NCBI GenBank assembly: GCA_002344075.1
Contig: DDTM01000076.1
Span: 5,384 to 69,383, forward strand
Reading direction: 5' to 3'
Length of the DNA stretch: 64,000 bases
Source of the DNA: Bacteroidetes bacterium UBA2364
Lineage (GTDB): Bacteria; Bacteroidota; Rhodothermia; Rhodothermales; UBA2364
This document shows positions 35,388-43,486 of the stretch, piece by piece. Each line of letters begins with the position of its first letter. The stretch's first letter is position 1. Position numbers and translations under genes: made by a program. The notes beneath the pieces were generated by a model, which had not been told where the DNA came from, ran no database searches, and saw nothing but the letters and a program-made list of their open reading frames with translations.

Positions 35388-37904
35388 ATGTTCAAGAAAC
35401 TACACCTTGGGGCCATACTTTTGTTATATACAGGTGTTGGCATGGTACAAGCGCAATCCAGCCTGAAATCGCCAGAGGAATTTCTTGGTTATGCTCTGGG
35501 GACCGCGTTTAGTCGGCATGAACAAATACAAGGATATTTTCGCTATGTTGCCGAACAAACGGATCGTGTACGGTTGGTGTCCTACGGACAGTCTAATGAA
35601 CGGCGTCCTTTGTATTATATGATTGTTACAGCGCCCGAAAATATGGCCCGAATAGAAGAGATTCGAACCAATAACCTGAAGGTGGCTGGTTTGATGCCGG
35701 GGTCTTCTACGGGCTTCGAGAAGCCCATAGTTTGGATGAGCTACAACGTACACGGGAACGAGCCTGCTTCATCAGAAGCGGCTATGGGCACGTTGTATGC
35801 TTTGTTACAACCGCAAAGTCCCAAAATCAACGAATGGTTAGATAAAACCGTTGTGATCATAGACCCCTGCTTGAACCCCGATGGCCGTGACCGTTATGTG
35901 AATTGGTATAACGCGGTGGCAGGGAAGCGATTTAACCCCCTTCGCGAGGCACGTGAACATGTGGAGCCTTGGCCGGGTGGTCGTTCAAACCATTATATGT
36001 TTGATTTGAACCGAGACTGGAGTTGGTTAACACAACAAGAGACCCAACAGAGAATTAGCGTGTATAATGAATGGATGCCCCATGTACATGCCGATTATCA
36101 TGAGCAAGGCATAGACGAGCCTTATTATTTCCCGCCTGCTGCCGAGCCTTATCATGCCGTTATTACACCGTGGCAGCGCGAGTTCCAAATGCAAATCGGG
36201 CGAAACAATGCGAAATATTTTGATGAAAAAGGCTGGATGTATTTTACACGAGAACGGTTTGACCTTTTTTACCCTGCATATGGCGACACCTATCCGGTTT
36301 ACAACGGATCTATTGGGATGACATATGAACAAGGTGGAATTGGTGGCGGCTTGGGTGTGTTTACGGCGGAAGGAGATACCCTTACGTTTGTACAACGGGT
36401 ACAAACGCACATCACCACCAGTTTGTCTAATATCGAGGTGTCTGCCAGAGAAGCTGGGCGGTTGATCTCGGAGTATCGTAAATTTTTTCAACAAACACCG
36501 AATTATCCCTATAAATCTTATGTCTTACGGGGTAATAAAGGGAGTTTGAGGGCACTACAACAACATTTAGACGGATTGGGTATTCGTTATGGGTTGGCGC
36601 CGACGAGCAAGGTGTATAAAGGCTTTAACTTCCGTAAAAATACGGATGAACCTATAAGTGTAAAAATGGGCGATCTTGTTGTGAGTGTGTTTCAACCTAA
36701 GTCTGTGTTAACACATGTTTTGTTCGAGCCTAAATCCACTTTGCCCGATTCTGTGACATATGATATAACCGCATGGTCGTTGCCTTATGCCTATAATCTG
36801 GAAGCCTACGCATTACCAGACCGGATAGATCCCATAGCAAGCGACCCTCTTTCGTCCGGTCAAGCCGTCTTTGAACCTGCGCTGGCCTATATCACTACGT
36901 GGAATAATCTTCAGGATGCCAAATTCCTTTCTGCATTGCTTCAAAAAGGCTACAAAGTGCGGTTCAGCATCCGCCCAATTACCCACAAGGGGGTAACCTA
37001 TGCCCCGGGTTCATTGATTATTGCACGTCATTTAAACGACCGTATTTCCAAGCCATTTGGAAAAGAAGTGTCTGAAGTGGCCCATATGTTTGGTAAAGAA
37101 CTGATACCACTTTCGACAGGTATGGCAGATGCTGGCCCAGATCTTGGTTCGGGAGATGTGTTTGCGATCAAAACCCCACGTGTGGCGATGCTAACCGGTA
37201 ACGCCCTTTCTTCTCTTTCTGCGGGAGAGGTTTGGCACTTTTTTGATAACGATTTATCCTATCCGGTGACACAAATTCAGGCGGACGATTTAGGAAGGGC
37301 AAATTTAGCGCAATATGATGTCTTGGTCTTGCCTAATGGTGGGTACGGCAGCATCTTGAATGAGTCTAACCTAAACAAAGTCCGTGAATGGATTCGCTCT
37401 GGTGGTAGGCTCATTGCCATCGAAGGGGCAATGTCTTTTTTAGCTGGAAAGGACGGCTTTCGGCTTAAAACCAAAACAGAAGAATCGGGCAAAAAAAACG
37501 CAGGTGAAGAAGACCTTAGCCGCAGGCTACGGCCTTACATTAAAGCGGAAAGAGAAAGTATGGGAGATGCCATTCCGGGGGCAATATTCCGTTTGAAAAT
37601 GGACCATACTCACCCGCTGGCCTTTGGATATGACGAGACTTATTTTGAATTAAAACAAGACAACACGCTATATGAATACTTGACGGATGGCGATAATGTG
37701 GGGGTTGTTCCCAAAAATAGTTGGGTGACAGGTTTTGTAGGTCATCGCTTGAAGCCGAAACTTCAGGAAGTATTGGCGTATGGTGTAGTGGATATGGGAC
37801 GAGGACAGGTGGTCTATATGGCCGAAAATCCTCTGTTCCGGGGTTTCTGGTATGGCGGGAAACTTCTTTTTGCCAATGCCATTTTTATGGTAGGTCAACG
37901 ATAA
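35388..37904 (+). CDS. M14-family zinc carboxypeptidase, secreted
   Basis: An 838-aa protein with a signal peptide ending VQAQ (start at 35388). The zinc ligands are visible in SYNVHGNEPASSEA (His and Glu) and in HADYHEQG (third His). DFNRDWSW carries the Arg expected near the substrate carboxylate, and MTYEQGG carries the expected catalytic Glu. The catalytic domain covers about residues 40-360. The remaining 450 residues are a large extension with strand-rich and Rossmann-like stretches (VAMLTGNALSSLS, YDVLVLPNGGYG) like a glutamine-amidotransferase-fold domain. Such long M14 proteins are common in Bacteroidota. It probably trims peptides in the periplasm or outside. Confidence 0.9.
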   Translation: MFKKLHLGAILLLYTGVGMVQAQSSLKSPEEFLGYALGTAFSRHEQIQGYFRYVAEQTDRVRLVSYGQSNERRPLYYMIVTAPENMARIEEIRTNNLKVAGLMPGSSTGFEKPIVWMSYNVHGNEPASSEAAMGTLYALLQPQSPKINEWLDKTVVIIDPCLNPDGRDRYVNWYNAVAGKRFNPLREAREHVEPWPGGRSNHYMFDLNRDWSWLTQQETQQRISVYNEWMPHVHADYHEQGIDEPYYFPPAAEPYHAVITPWQREFQMQIGRNNAKYFDEKGWMYFTRERFDLFYPAYGDTYPVYNGSIGMTYEQGGIGGGLGVFTAEGDTLTFVQRVQTHITTSLSNIEVSAREAGRLISEYRKFFQQTPNYPYKSYVLRGNKGSLRALQQHLDGLGIRYGLAPTSKVYKGFNFRKNTDEPISVKMGDLVVSVFQPKSVLTHVLFEPKSTLPDSVTYDITAWSLPYAYNLEAYALPDRIDPIASDPLSSGQAVFEPALAYITTWNNLQDAKFLSALLQKGYKVRFSIRPITHKGVTYAPGSLIIARHLNDRISKPFGKEVSEVAHMFGKELIPLSTGMADAGPDLGSGDVFAIKTPRVAMLTGNALSSLSAGEVWHFFDNDLSYPVTQIQADDLGRANLAQYDVLVLPNGGYGSILNESNLNKVREWIRSGGRLIAIEGAMSFLAGKDGFRLKTKTEESGKKNAGEEDLSRRLRPYIKAERESMGDAIPGAIFRLKMDHTHPLAFGYDETYFELKQDNTLYEYLTDGDNVGVVPKNSWVTGFVGHRLKPKLQEVLAYGVVDMGRGQVVYMAENPLFRGFWYGGKLLFANAIFMVGQR

Positions 37905-37953
37905 ATTAATCCTAATCTTTAAAACATGGTTTGTATCACTAAACCGAAAGAAG

Positions 37954-38388
37954 ATGAATCCTTTGGGTGATTTGGGAAATCATTTGGAAGCATTGCTCGA
38001 AGATGTGAGGGGGTGGGTGGAAGCCCGGTTATCGCTTTTTGCATTGGAGACCGAAGACTTTGTTAATCAACTTATCCGAATATTGATTTTGATATTTGTG
38101 ATAGGTGTTTTTCTATTCTTCTGTCTGATCACACTCGCGCTTGGTCTCGGAATGTGGCTGGGGCATGCCTTTTGGGGCTTTCTTGCAGTTACAGCCTTGC
38201 TATTGTTGGCAGGATTATTGTTTGGCATCATCCGGCCAACGTTTATGAAGATCAAACCCGAAGAAGCTTTTTGGAACAAGATTCCGGGGGTTACGTTTTT
38301 ACTACCTACCAAACAGCCCCCTTCGCCCAGCCTTCCCGTAGCTTCTGAAACACCAAAATCCTTGCCTAAACCTGCAATAAAAAAATAA
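37954..38388 (+). CDS. Phage-holin-family (Holin-X) membrane protein
   Basis: A 144-aa protein with an N-terminal amphipathic helix (LGNHLEALLEDVRGWVEARLSLFALE), two strong transmembrane helices (about 45-70 and 72-95), and a C-terminal Pro/Lys-rich tail. This is the pattern of the Holin-X (putative Actinobacterial Holin-X/superfamily III) proteins, which in most genomes are not in phages. It is first of three tightly packed membrane genes, 1 bp before the next. There is no phage gene nearby, so a stress or envelope role is more likely than lysis. Confidence 0.75.
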   Translation: MNPLGDLGNHLEALLEDVRGWVEARLSLFALETEDFVNQLIRILILIFVIGVFLFFCLITLALGLGMWLGHAFWGFLAVTALLLLAGLLFGIIRPTFMKIKPEEAFWNKIPGVTFLLPTKQPPSPSLPVASETPKSLPKPAIKK

Positions 38389-38389
38389 T

Positions 38390-38926
38390 ATGACGGACAT
38401 TAGAAAACGGGATCGTGAACAACTCGAAGCGGAACTCAGACAGCGGTCCGAAGCCATTTCGAGCAGGGTTCGTGAAACAAAAGCAGACTTAACTGAGACT
38501 GGGGAAACATTGTCTTCTGGATTCAGAAGGTATCAGTGGGCTTTTTTGGCAGGCGCTGTGGTTGTAGGTGCTGCTGCAGGTGTTTTACTTACCCGTAGAA
38601 AGAAGCCACAAGCGATGGAGTGGTTAGACGTTGACGAAGACTTATCTTCAGATATACGGATTACCCATGATCGGGAGGTGGTTCGAAAAGCCGTGAAAAA
38701 GGGAATTCCGGTAGTGGTGTACAAAGCAGATGCTCCCGGAAAAGATGTCTGGGCTCCTTTCTGGAAAATGCTCCATCCAGTAATGGATCAAGTCATTAAA
38801 TTGGGGGGACAATTGTTCTCTGATGTCTTGCAAGATCGCTTGGCTTTTCTTACAGACAAAATGGTACAAATGACCAAGGTGCAAGAACCCAATACGGATG
38901 AACGAATGGTGAACCAGCAAAAATAA
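38390..38926 (+). CDS. Single-pass membrane protein, coiled N-terminus
   Basis: A 178-aa protein starting 1 bp after the Holin-X gene. Residues 1-45 form a charged helix (REQLEAELRQRSEAISSRVRE) likely to coil, residues about 50-67 a Gly/Ala-rich transmembrane helix (WAFLAGAVVVGAAAGVLL) followed by RRKK. The rest is soluble and without a known motif. The layout resembles YtxH- and DUF3618-type envelope-stress proteins that often accompany Holin-X genes. The family assignment is not certain. Confidence 0.65.
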   Translation: MTDIRKRDREQLEAELRQRSEAISSRVRETKADLTETGETLSSGFRRYQWAFLAGAVVVGAAAGVLLTRRKKPQAMEWLDVDEDLSSDIRITHDREVVRKAVKKGIPVVVYKADAPGKDVWAPFWKMLHPVMDQVIKLGGQLFSDVLQDRLAFLTDKMVQMTKVQEPNTDERMVNQQK

Positions 38927-38930
38927 CGCG

Positions 38931-39356
38931 ATGATTGTTTTTTTATTGTTGATGCTTTTTGGCTTATTGGTGTTGTTTGATCGAGTGGGAGGTGTTTGGT
39001 TCACGGATCAGGTGTACTTCTGGTTCACTAGTTTTGTGATGTCTTTCATTTTGACGACTACCACGCTGGTATTGCTCTTTGAGTTTAGTCTGTTTTCTAT
39101 GTTGACAGGTGTTTCACTTTTGCCGTTTGTCATCATTGGCTTATGGCAATTGTTACGATTGTCGCATTTATTGTGGCCTTCTCGTTTTTCTTCTTGGGTA
39201 CTGGTGTTGTGCATTCTTGGATCGGTATGGTATGGCACCCAAAACATGACCCTACGTGTGCATCCCAATCTTTTGATGGAGTCACTGTTTGTGCCCGAAG
39301 TAGCACCTTACATTCAAAGTATTGATCCGAGTGCAAGGCGTATCGTAAAGTTGTAG
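38931..39356 (+). CDS. Four-helix membrane protein, unknown
   Basis: A 141-aa very hydrophobic protein with about four transmembrane helices (residues 1-20, 27-50, 55-75 and 85-102) and a 40-residue polar C-terminus ending RRIVKL. I do not recognise the family. It begins 4 bp after the preceding gene and should be in the same transcript as the Holin-X protein. It has normal codon use for this region. Confidence 0.6.
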   Translation: MIVFLLLMLFGLLVLFDRVGGVWFTDQVYFWFTSFVMSFILTTTTLVLLFEFSLFSMLTGVSLLPFVIIGLWQLLRLSHLLWPSRFSSWVLVLCILGSVWYGTQNMTLRVHPNLLMESLFVPEVAPYIQSIDPSARRIVKL

Positions 39357-39376
39357 TCGCATTAATCAATTCTTTT

Positions 39377-39429
39377 TTTGGTTAATAGCGGTTTAGATGT
39401 TAAGTTTTTTTCTCCTTTCAATACTTAAC
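39377..39429 (+). promoter_or_regulatory. adk promoter overlapped by an inverted repeat
   Basis: TTTG at 39377-39380, a 20-bp spacer and TAAGTTTT at 39401-39408, matching the local promoter pattern. The -7 element overlaps the left arm of an inverted repeat GTTAAGT (39399-39405) and ACTTAAC (39423-39429) with a 17-nt gap. It could be an operator or a leader hairpin before adk. Confidence 0.4.
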
Positions 39430-39440
39430 GTTAAAAAACT

Positions 39441-40067
39441 ATGAGACTTGTTTTATTTGGTCCGCCGGGTGCAGGCAAAGGGACGCAAGCAAAATACTTG
39501 GCGACCCATTATACCTTGGCCCACCTTTCGACGGGTGATATGTTTCGTGCTGCCATCAAAGAGGGGACGCCTGTTGGCAAAGAAGCCAAATCGTATATGG
39601 ATGCAGGTAAATTGGTTCCAGATTCGGTGGTTTGTGGCATCGCCGGGGAAGGAATTGAAAATGCAGGGCTGAATCAGTTTATATTAGATGGCTTTCCGAG
39701 AACCATCCCACAAGCCGAATGGTTGGATGACTTTTTGACCCGTCACAACGCCGATGATTATGTGGTGGTAAGTCTAAAGGTAGATGTTGAACTCATCGTA
39801 GAACGGCTTTCTAACCGCCGTATGAACAAGGAGACTGGTGAAATTTACCATTTGGTCTATAATCCTCCTCCTGCCGATCTCCCGACTCAGGTACTGCTCC
39901 ATCGCTCCGACGATCAACCAGAAGCCATTCGGGAACGACTGGCAGTGTATGAAGCCGATACTGCCCCACTTGAAGCCTACTTTCGTGGCAAAAACCGGCT
40001 AAAAGAAGTGGATGGCGTAGGTGAAATTGAAGAAATTTTTGAACGTATTAAAGCAGTTTTGGACTGA
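39441..40067 (+). CDS. adk: Adenylate kinase
   Basis: A 208-aa enzyme interconverting ATP+AMP and 2 ADP. The P-loop GPPGAGKGTQAKYL lies at residues 7-20, the AMP site includes STGDMFRAAI, and FILDGFPRTIPQAEWL is the classic signature. The LID (from about residue 120: RRMNKETGEIYHLVYNPPP) is the long-form type without zinc cysteines. It is followed by a good terminator. Confidence 0.97.
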   Translation: MRLVLFGPPGAGKGTQAKYLATHYTLAHLSTGDMFRAAIKEGTPVGKEAKSYMDAGKLVPDSVVCGIAGEGIENAGLNQFILDGFPRTIPQAEWLDDFLTRHNADDYVVVSLKVDVELIVERLSNRRMNKETGEIYHLVYNPPPADLPTQVLLHRSDDQPEAIRERLAVYEADTAPLEAYFRGKNRLKEVDGVGEIEEIFERIKAVLD

Positions 40068-40074
40068 TGAATCG

Positions 40075-40109
40075 AGCACCTGCACACTGTTAGCAGGTGC
40101 TTTTCTTTT
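40075..40109 (+). terminator. Terminator after adk
   Basis: AGCACCTGC (40075-40083) and GCAGGTGCT (40093-40101), perfect 9-bp stem, 9-nt loop, followed by a T-rich run. It separates adk from the polyprenyl synthetase gene only 15 bp further on. Confidence 0.88.
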
Positions 40110-40124
40110 CCCAACAGAAGCCCT

Positions 40125-41096
40125 ATGCACCCAAAAGAACACATACAGGCCCTTGCTGGTCAGGTGGAATCAGCCCTCAAAGGACTTTCCTTGCCGGATT
40201 ATCCGCCTGATCTTTACGAGCCAGTACGCTATAGCTTAGAAACTGGCGGAAAGAGAATTCGCCCTGTCTGTGTGCTTCTGGCGGCGGAACTCTATGGGGT
40301 TTCTGTGCAAACAGCCATGCCAGCAGCTATGGCCATAGAGGTGTTCCATAATTTCACGTTGCTGCACGACGACATCATGGATCACGCAGACACACGCCGG
40401 GGACGTCTTACTGTGCATCGGAAATGGGACGAAAATGTGGCCATCCTGAGCGGAGACTTGATGATGGGAATGGCTTATGACTTGCTGGCTCACACCGGTA
40501 GCTCGCGTCTTGGGACAATGATCCGTCAGTTCCATAAAATGGTTATGCGGCTTTGTGAGGGCCAGATGCTGGATATGGTTTTTGAGAGACGGATGGATGT
40601 GCAGATCTCTGAATATTTAGACATGATAGATGGTAAAACCGCTGCACTTCTTTGTTGTGCCTTTGAATTGGGTGGATTGTTAGGGGGGGCCTCGGAGGAG
40701 GAGCGTGAGGCTTTGAGCACGCTGGGACAACACATAGGGATGGGATTTCAAATTCAGGATGATTTATTAGATCTGACCGCCCCTGCCGGGTTTGGCAAGC
40801 AAAAAGGCGGAGATTTGATGCAAGGAAAACGAACATGGCTGCTTCTTACAGCTTTGGAACGCGCTTCGGGGTCGGATCATGCGTTTTTGCAGGGTGCCCT
40901 CACAGGGGGAATGCCGGAAAGTGAAATTCCGCGTGCAGAGGCTTTAATGGAAGCCTTAGAAGTTACAGCGGACGCAGCAAAATTGGTGGAAGCAGAGTTT
41001 AATGCCGCACGATCGGTACTTTTACGTTTGCCATCGTCTCCCGTTTTAAATACTTTGCAAGCCCTGATACAATCGCTACAACATCGAAAGCAATGA
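40125..41096 (+). CDS. Polyprenyl (prenyl diphosphate) synthetase
   Basis: A 323-aa trans-isoprenyl diphosphate synthase. The first Asp-rich motif reads FTLLHDDIMDHADTRRG and the second QIQDDLLD, with GGKRIRP near the N-terminus. The residue five before the first Asp motif is Phe, as in archaeal-type geranylgeranyl synthases, which favours a short product (C15-C20) over a long quinone side chain. This is an inference from known chain-length rules. The gene overlaps the HPr gene by 4 bp (ATGA at 41093-41096). Confidence 0.9.
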   Translation: MHPKEHIQALAGQVESALKGLSLPDYPPDLYEPVRYSLETGGKRIRPVCVLLAAELYGVSVQTAMPAAMAIEVFHNFTLLHDDIMDHADTRRGRLTVHRKWDENVAILSGDLMMGMAYDLLAHTGSSRLGTMIRQFHKMVMRLCEGQMLDMVFERRMDVQISEYLDMIDGKTAALLCCAFELGGLLGGASEEEREALSTLGQHIGMGFQIQDDLLDLTAPAGFGKQKGGDLMQGKRTWLLLTALERASGSDHAFLQGALTGGMPESEIPRAEALMEALEVTADAAKLVEAEFNAARSVLLRLPSSPVLNTLQALIQSLQHRKQ

Positions 41097-41404
41097 TTAA
41101 ACGAACTGTAACTGTTCGAAATCGGGCAGGACTTCATACCCGACCCTCCTCGCTGCTGGTTAAAGCTGCATCACGATTTAAGGCAGATTTTTTTATCGAA
41201 AAAGATGGCTTTGAAATCAATGGCAAGAGTATTATTGGTGTAATGACCCTCGCAGCCGAGCCTGGCGCTACTTTGAATCTGATGTTTGAGGGTGAGGACG
41301 CCACCGAGGCCGCCAATGAAATCTGTTCAATGTTTGAAGATGGCTTTGGAGAAGAAGCCATGATGACCAAAGTTGTTGCCTCCAAACCGCTTACCTCCAT
41401 TTAA
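41093..41404 (+). CDS. ptsH: HPr-family phosphocarrier protein
   Basis: A 103-aa protein with the phosphorylation site His15 in AGLHTRPSS and the regulatory-site Ser46 in NGKSIIGVMTL, both standard. It is about 15 residues longer at the C-terminus than the usual 85-90. It accepts phosphate from enzyme I. The presence of Ser46 allows HPr kinase regulation, but no hprK is in the window. It overlaps the prenyl synthetase stop and lies 13 bp before ptsI. Confidence 0.94.
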   Translation: MIKRTVTVRNRAGLHTRPSSLLVKAASRFKADFFIEKDGFEINGKSIIGVMTLAAEPGATLNLMFEGEDATEAANEICSMFEDGFGEEAMMTKVVASKPLTSI

Positions 41405-41417
41405 GACCCATATTCCT

Positions 41418-43193
41418 ATGGAGGAGTCTGATACGTCCGGAAAAGTCGAACAAATATTTCAGGGAATTGGCATCTCGCCCGGTTTTGCCATTGCCCCTGC
41501 TTATCTTTTCTCGCGCACCAAACCCCTGTCGCTGCGGAAACACTTGAACCCCGAAGAAATCCCGACCGAACAAACCCGGTTGGATGAAGCTTTGGAACGC
41601 GCAAAATATGAACTTAAAAAAGTAGCCTCGGTTGCCGAAGAAAAAATCGGTTCGGAGAGTGCGCATATCTTTGAAGCCCAAGTTCAAATTTTAGAGGATC
41701 CTGTTTTTATAAATGCGGTAAACGCATTTATTCTTAATGAGGCTTGTAATGCCGAGTATGCTGTTCAGGTGACGTTAGAGCATCATATCAGCCAAATGGA
41801 AGCAAGTGGTAATGCCTATCTCCGGGAGCGTGCACAAGAATTCCAAGATGTCAAAGACCGAGTACTTCGGTCGCTTCAGCAAAAACGCCTTATCTCCAAA
41901 ATACAACAACACCGTGTGGTGGTAGCACAAAACCTAAGTGCGGCAGATTTGGTACTGTTTAGTAAACGGCAGGTGCTGGGTTGTGTAATGGACATCGGTG
42001 GGACAACTTCACATGCCTCAATTATGGCACGGGCACTGGGGGTCCCTGCCCTGATCTCGGTAGGCTGGCAGGCAGAACGGGTCATTGAGGAAGACGATTG
42101 GGTGATCGTAGATGGCTTTTCAGGTATATTGGTCATCAATCCGTCATCCGAAACCATGCGGGAATACCGCGTAAAACAGGCCCAGTACAGCAAACTACTC
42201 GAACAGCAATCCGAACTTAAAGATCTTCCCGCCGAAACCTTAGATGGGCATCGCGTGCATCTAAGGGCCAATATTGAGTTTAGTGCCGAGCTGCCGCAGT
42301 TAGTGGAGTATCGGGCAGAAGGTATTGGCCTGTTACGAACTGAGATGACGTATCTGGCACAAGGTCGTGCGCTCACCGAAGAAGAACAACTCACGTTTTA
42401 TAAAGAAGTATTGGAAGCTACGGCTCCGTTTGTGGCCACATTCCGTTTAATTGATCTGGGGGGCGATAAAGTACTCCCATTGGGAAAACACGAGCCCAAT
42501 CCGTTTCTGGGCTGGCGTGGTGTCCGAATATTATTAGACCGTCAGTCATTGTTGCGCTCGCAAATCCGCGCCATCCTTAGGGCCTCGGTCTATGGGCCAA
42601 CACGGTTGATGATTCCTATGGTGACCAATATCGGGGAAGTTCGGGCCATCAAACGGATGATTGCGCGTACCAAAATTGAACTGGCGGTAGAAGGCAAAGC
42701 CTTCGATAGTAAAATGCAGGTAGGAATCATGGTAGAGGTTCCTTCGGTGGCGCTAATGGCTGATCTGTTTGCTGAGGAAGTGGACTTTTTCTCGATTGGA
42801 ACGAATGACCTAACCCAGTATGTACTCGCAGTGGATCGAGGGAATGACCTGGTAGCTAACCGCTTCGACGAGATGCATCCTGCTGTATTACAACTGATTG
42901 CCCATACCATTCAGGCCGCTCATCGGAAAGGTATTTTTGTAGGTATGTGTGGCGAATTCGCAGCCAACCCACTCGCTACGCCATTCTTGTTGGGAATGGG
43001 ATTGGATGCCTTTAGTGTTTCCCCCGTTTTTATCCCTCAGATTAAGCGCATCATTCGGAGTCTGACCTATCAGGAAGCCAAGGAAATTACGGAACGGGTG
43101 TTGATTCAGCAAGACGCAAGGTCAGTACGAAAAGTGGTTTCTGAATGGTTTGGCCAAAATCAGGACATTCTGGCTTCTCTAATGAAGATCTAA
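41418..43193 (+). CDS. ptsI: PTS enzyme I (phosphoenolpyruvate-protein phosphotransferase)
   Basis: A 591-aa protein of usual size. The start at 41418 gives a normal N-terminus. The active His is His199 in GGTTSHASIMARALG. The PEP-binding barrel shows LLRTEMTYLAQGR, GWRGVRILLDRQ, FFSIGTNDLTQYVLAVDR and MCGEFAANP (Cys-acid site). It transfers phosphate from PEP to HPr. No EII component is seen anywhere in the window, so the pair may be regulatory or serve remote EII genes. Confidence 0.95.
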   Translation: MEESDTSGKVEQIFQGIGISPGFAIAPAYLFSRTKPLSLRKHLNPEEIPTEQTRLDEALERAKYELKKVASVAEEKIGSESAHIFEAQVQILEDPVFINAVNAFILNEACNAEYAVQVTLEHHISQMEASGNAYLRERAQEFQDVKDRVLRSLQQKRLISKIQQHRVVVAQNLSAADLVLFSKRQVLGCVMDIGGTTSHASIMARALGVPALISVGWQAERVIEEDDWVIVDGFSGILVINPSSETMREYRVKQAQYSKLLEQQSELKDLPAETLDGHRVHLRANIEFSAELPQLVEYRAEGIGLLRTEMTYLAQGRALTEEEQLTFYKEVLEATAPFVATFRLIDLGGDKVLPLGKHEPNPFLGWRGVRILLDRQSLLRSQIRAILRASVYGPTRLMIPMVTNIGEVRAIKRMIARTKIELAVEGKAFDSKMQVGIMVEVPSVALMADLFAEEVDFFSIGTNDLTQYVLAVDRGNDLVANRFDEMHPAVLQLIAHTIQAAHRKGIFVGMCGEFAANPLATPFLLGMGLDAFSVSPVFIPQIKRIIRSLTYQEAKEITERVLIQQDARSVRKVVSEWFGQNQDILASLMKI

Positions 43194-43280
43194 GCACGAT
43201 GTGCGGAAATAATGAAGGTTTGTTTGGGAAGCCTGTCTTCAATTCGTAACTTCACAAATCGTACTTATAATCCAGTCTCG

Positions 43281-43481
43281 ATGAAATCTCAGCGCCTCAT
43301 AGCCTTGTTTTTCTTTGGCTTAACCTTGTTCAGTTATCCCATTATCAACCTCTTTGGCTACGAAGGGAAAGTGGCTGGTATTCCGGTATTGTATCTATAC
43401 ATTTTTGTGGCTTGGTTGCTGATTATTGTACTCATGGCCTTGATGGCCGAATATTTCTCGGACATTCACTCAAACGAATAA
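43281..43481 (+). CDS. Small two-helix membrane protein before symporter-kinase
   Basis: A 66-aa protein from ATG 43281. Two hydrophobic helices (LIALFFFGLTLFSYPIINLF and VLYLYIFVAWLLIIVLMALMAEYF) and an acidic tail. It resembles the small subunits (DUF3311/DUF4212 type) that are often encoded next to sodium:solute symporters. It ends 5 bp before the symporter-kinase start, so translational coupling is likely. No enzymatic motif. Confidence 0.65.
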   Translation: MKSQRLIALFFFGLTLFSYPIINLFGYEGKVAGIPVLYLYIFVAWLLIIVLMALMAEYFSDIHSNE

Positions 43482-43486
43482 CCGTT

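Noticed and set aside
37954..38388. Possible prophage lysis module because of a holin-family protein
   Set aside because: No endolysin, capsid, integrase or attachment site nearby. Holin-X proteins are common outside phages.
40125..41096. Octaprenyl or longer quinone-chain synthase
   Set aside because: The Phe five residues before the first Asp motif favours a shorter product, so no long-chain name was given.
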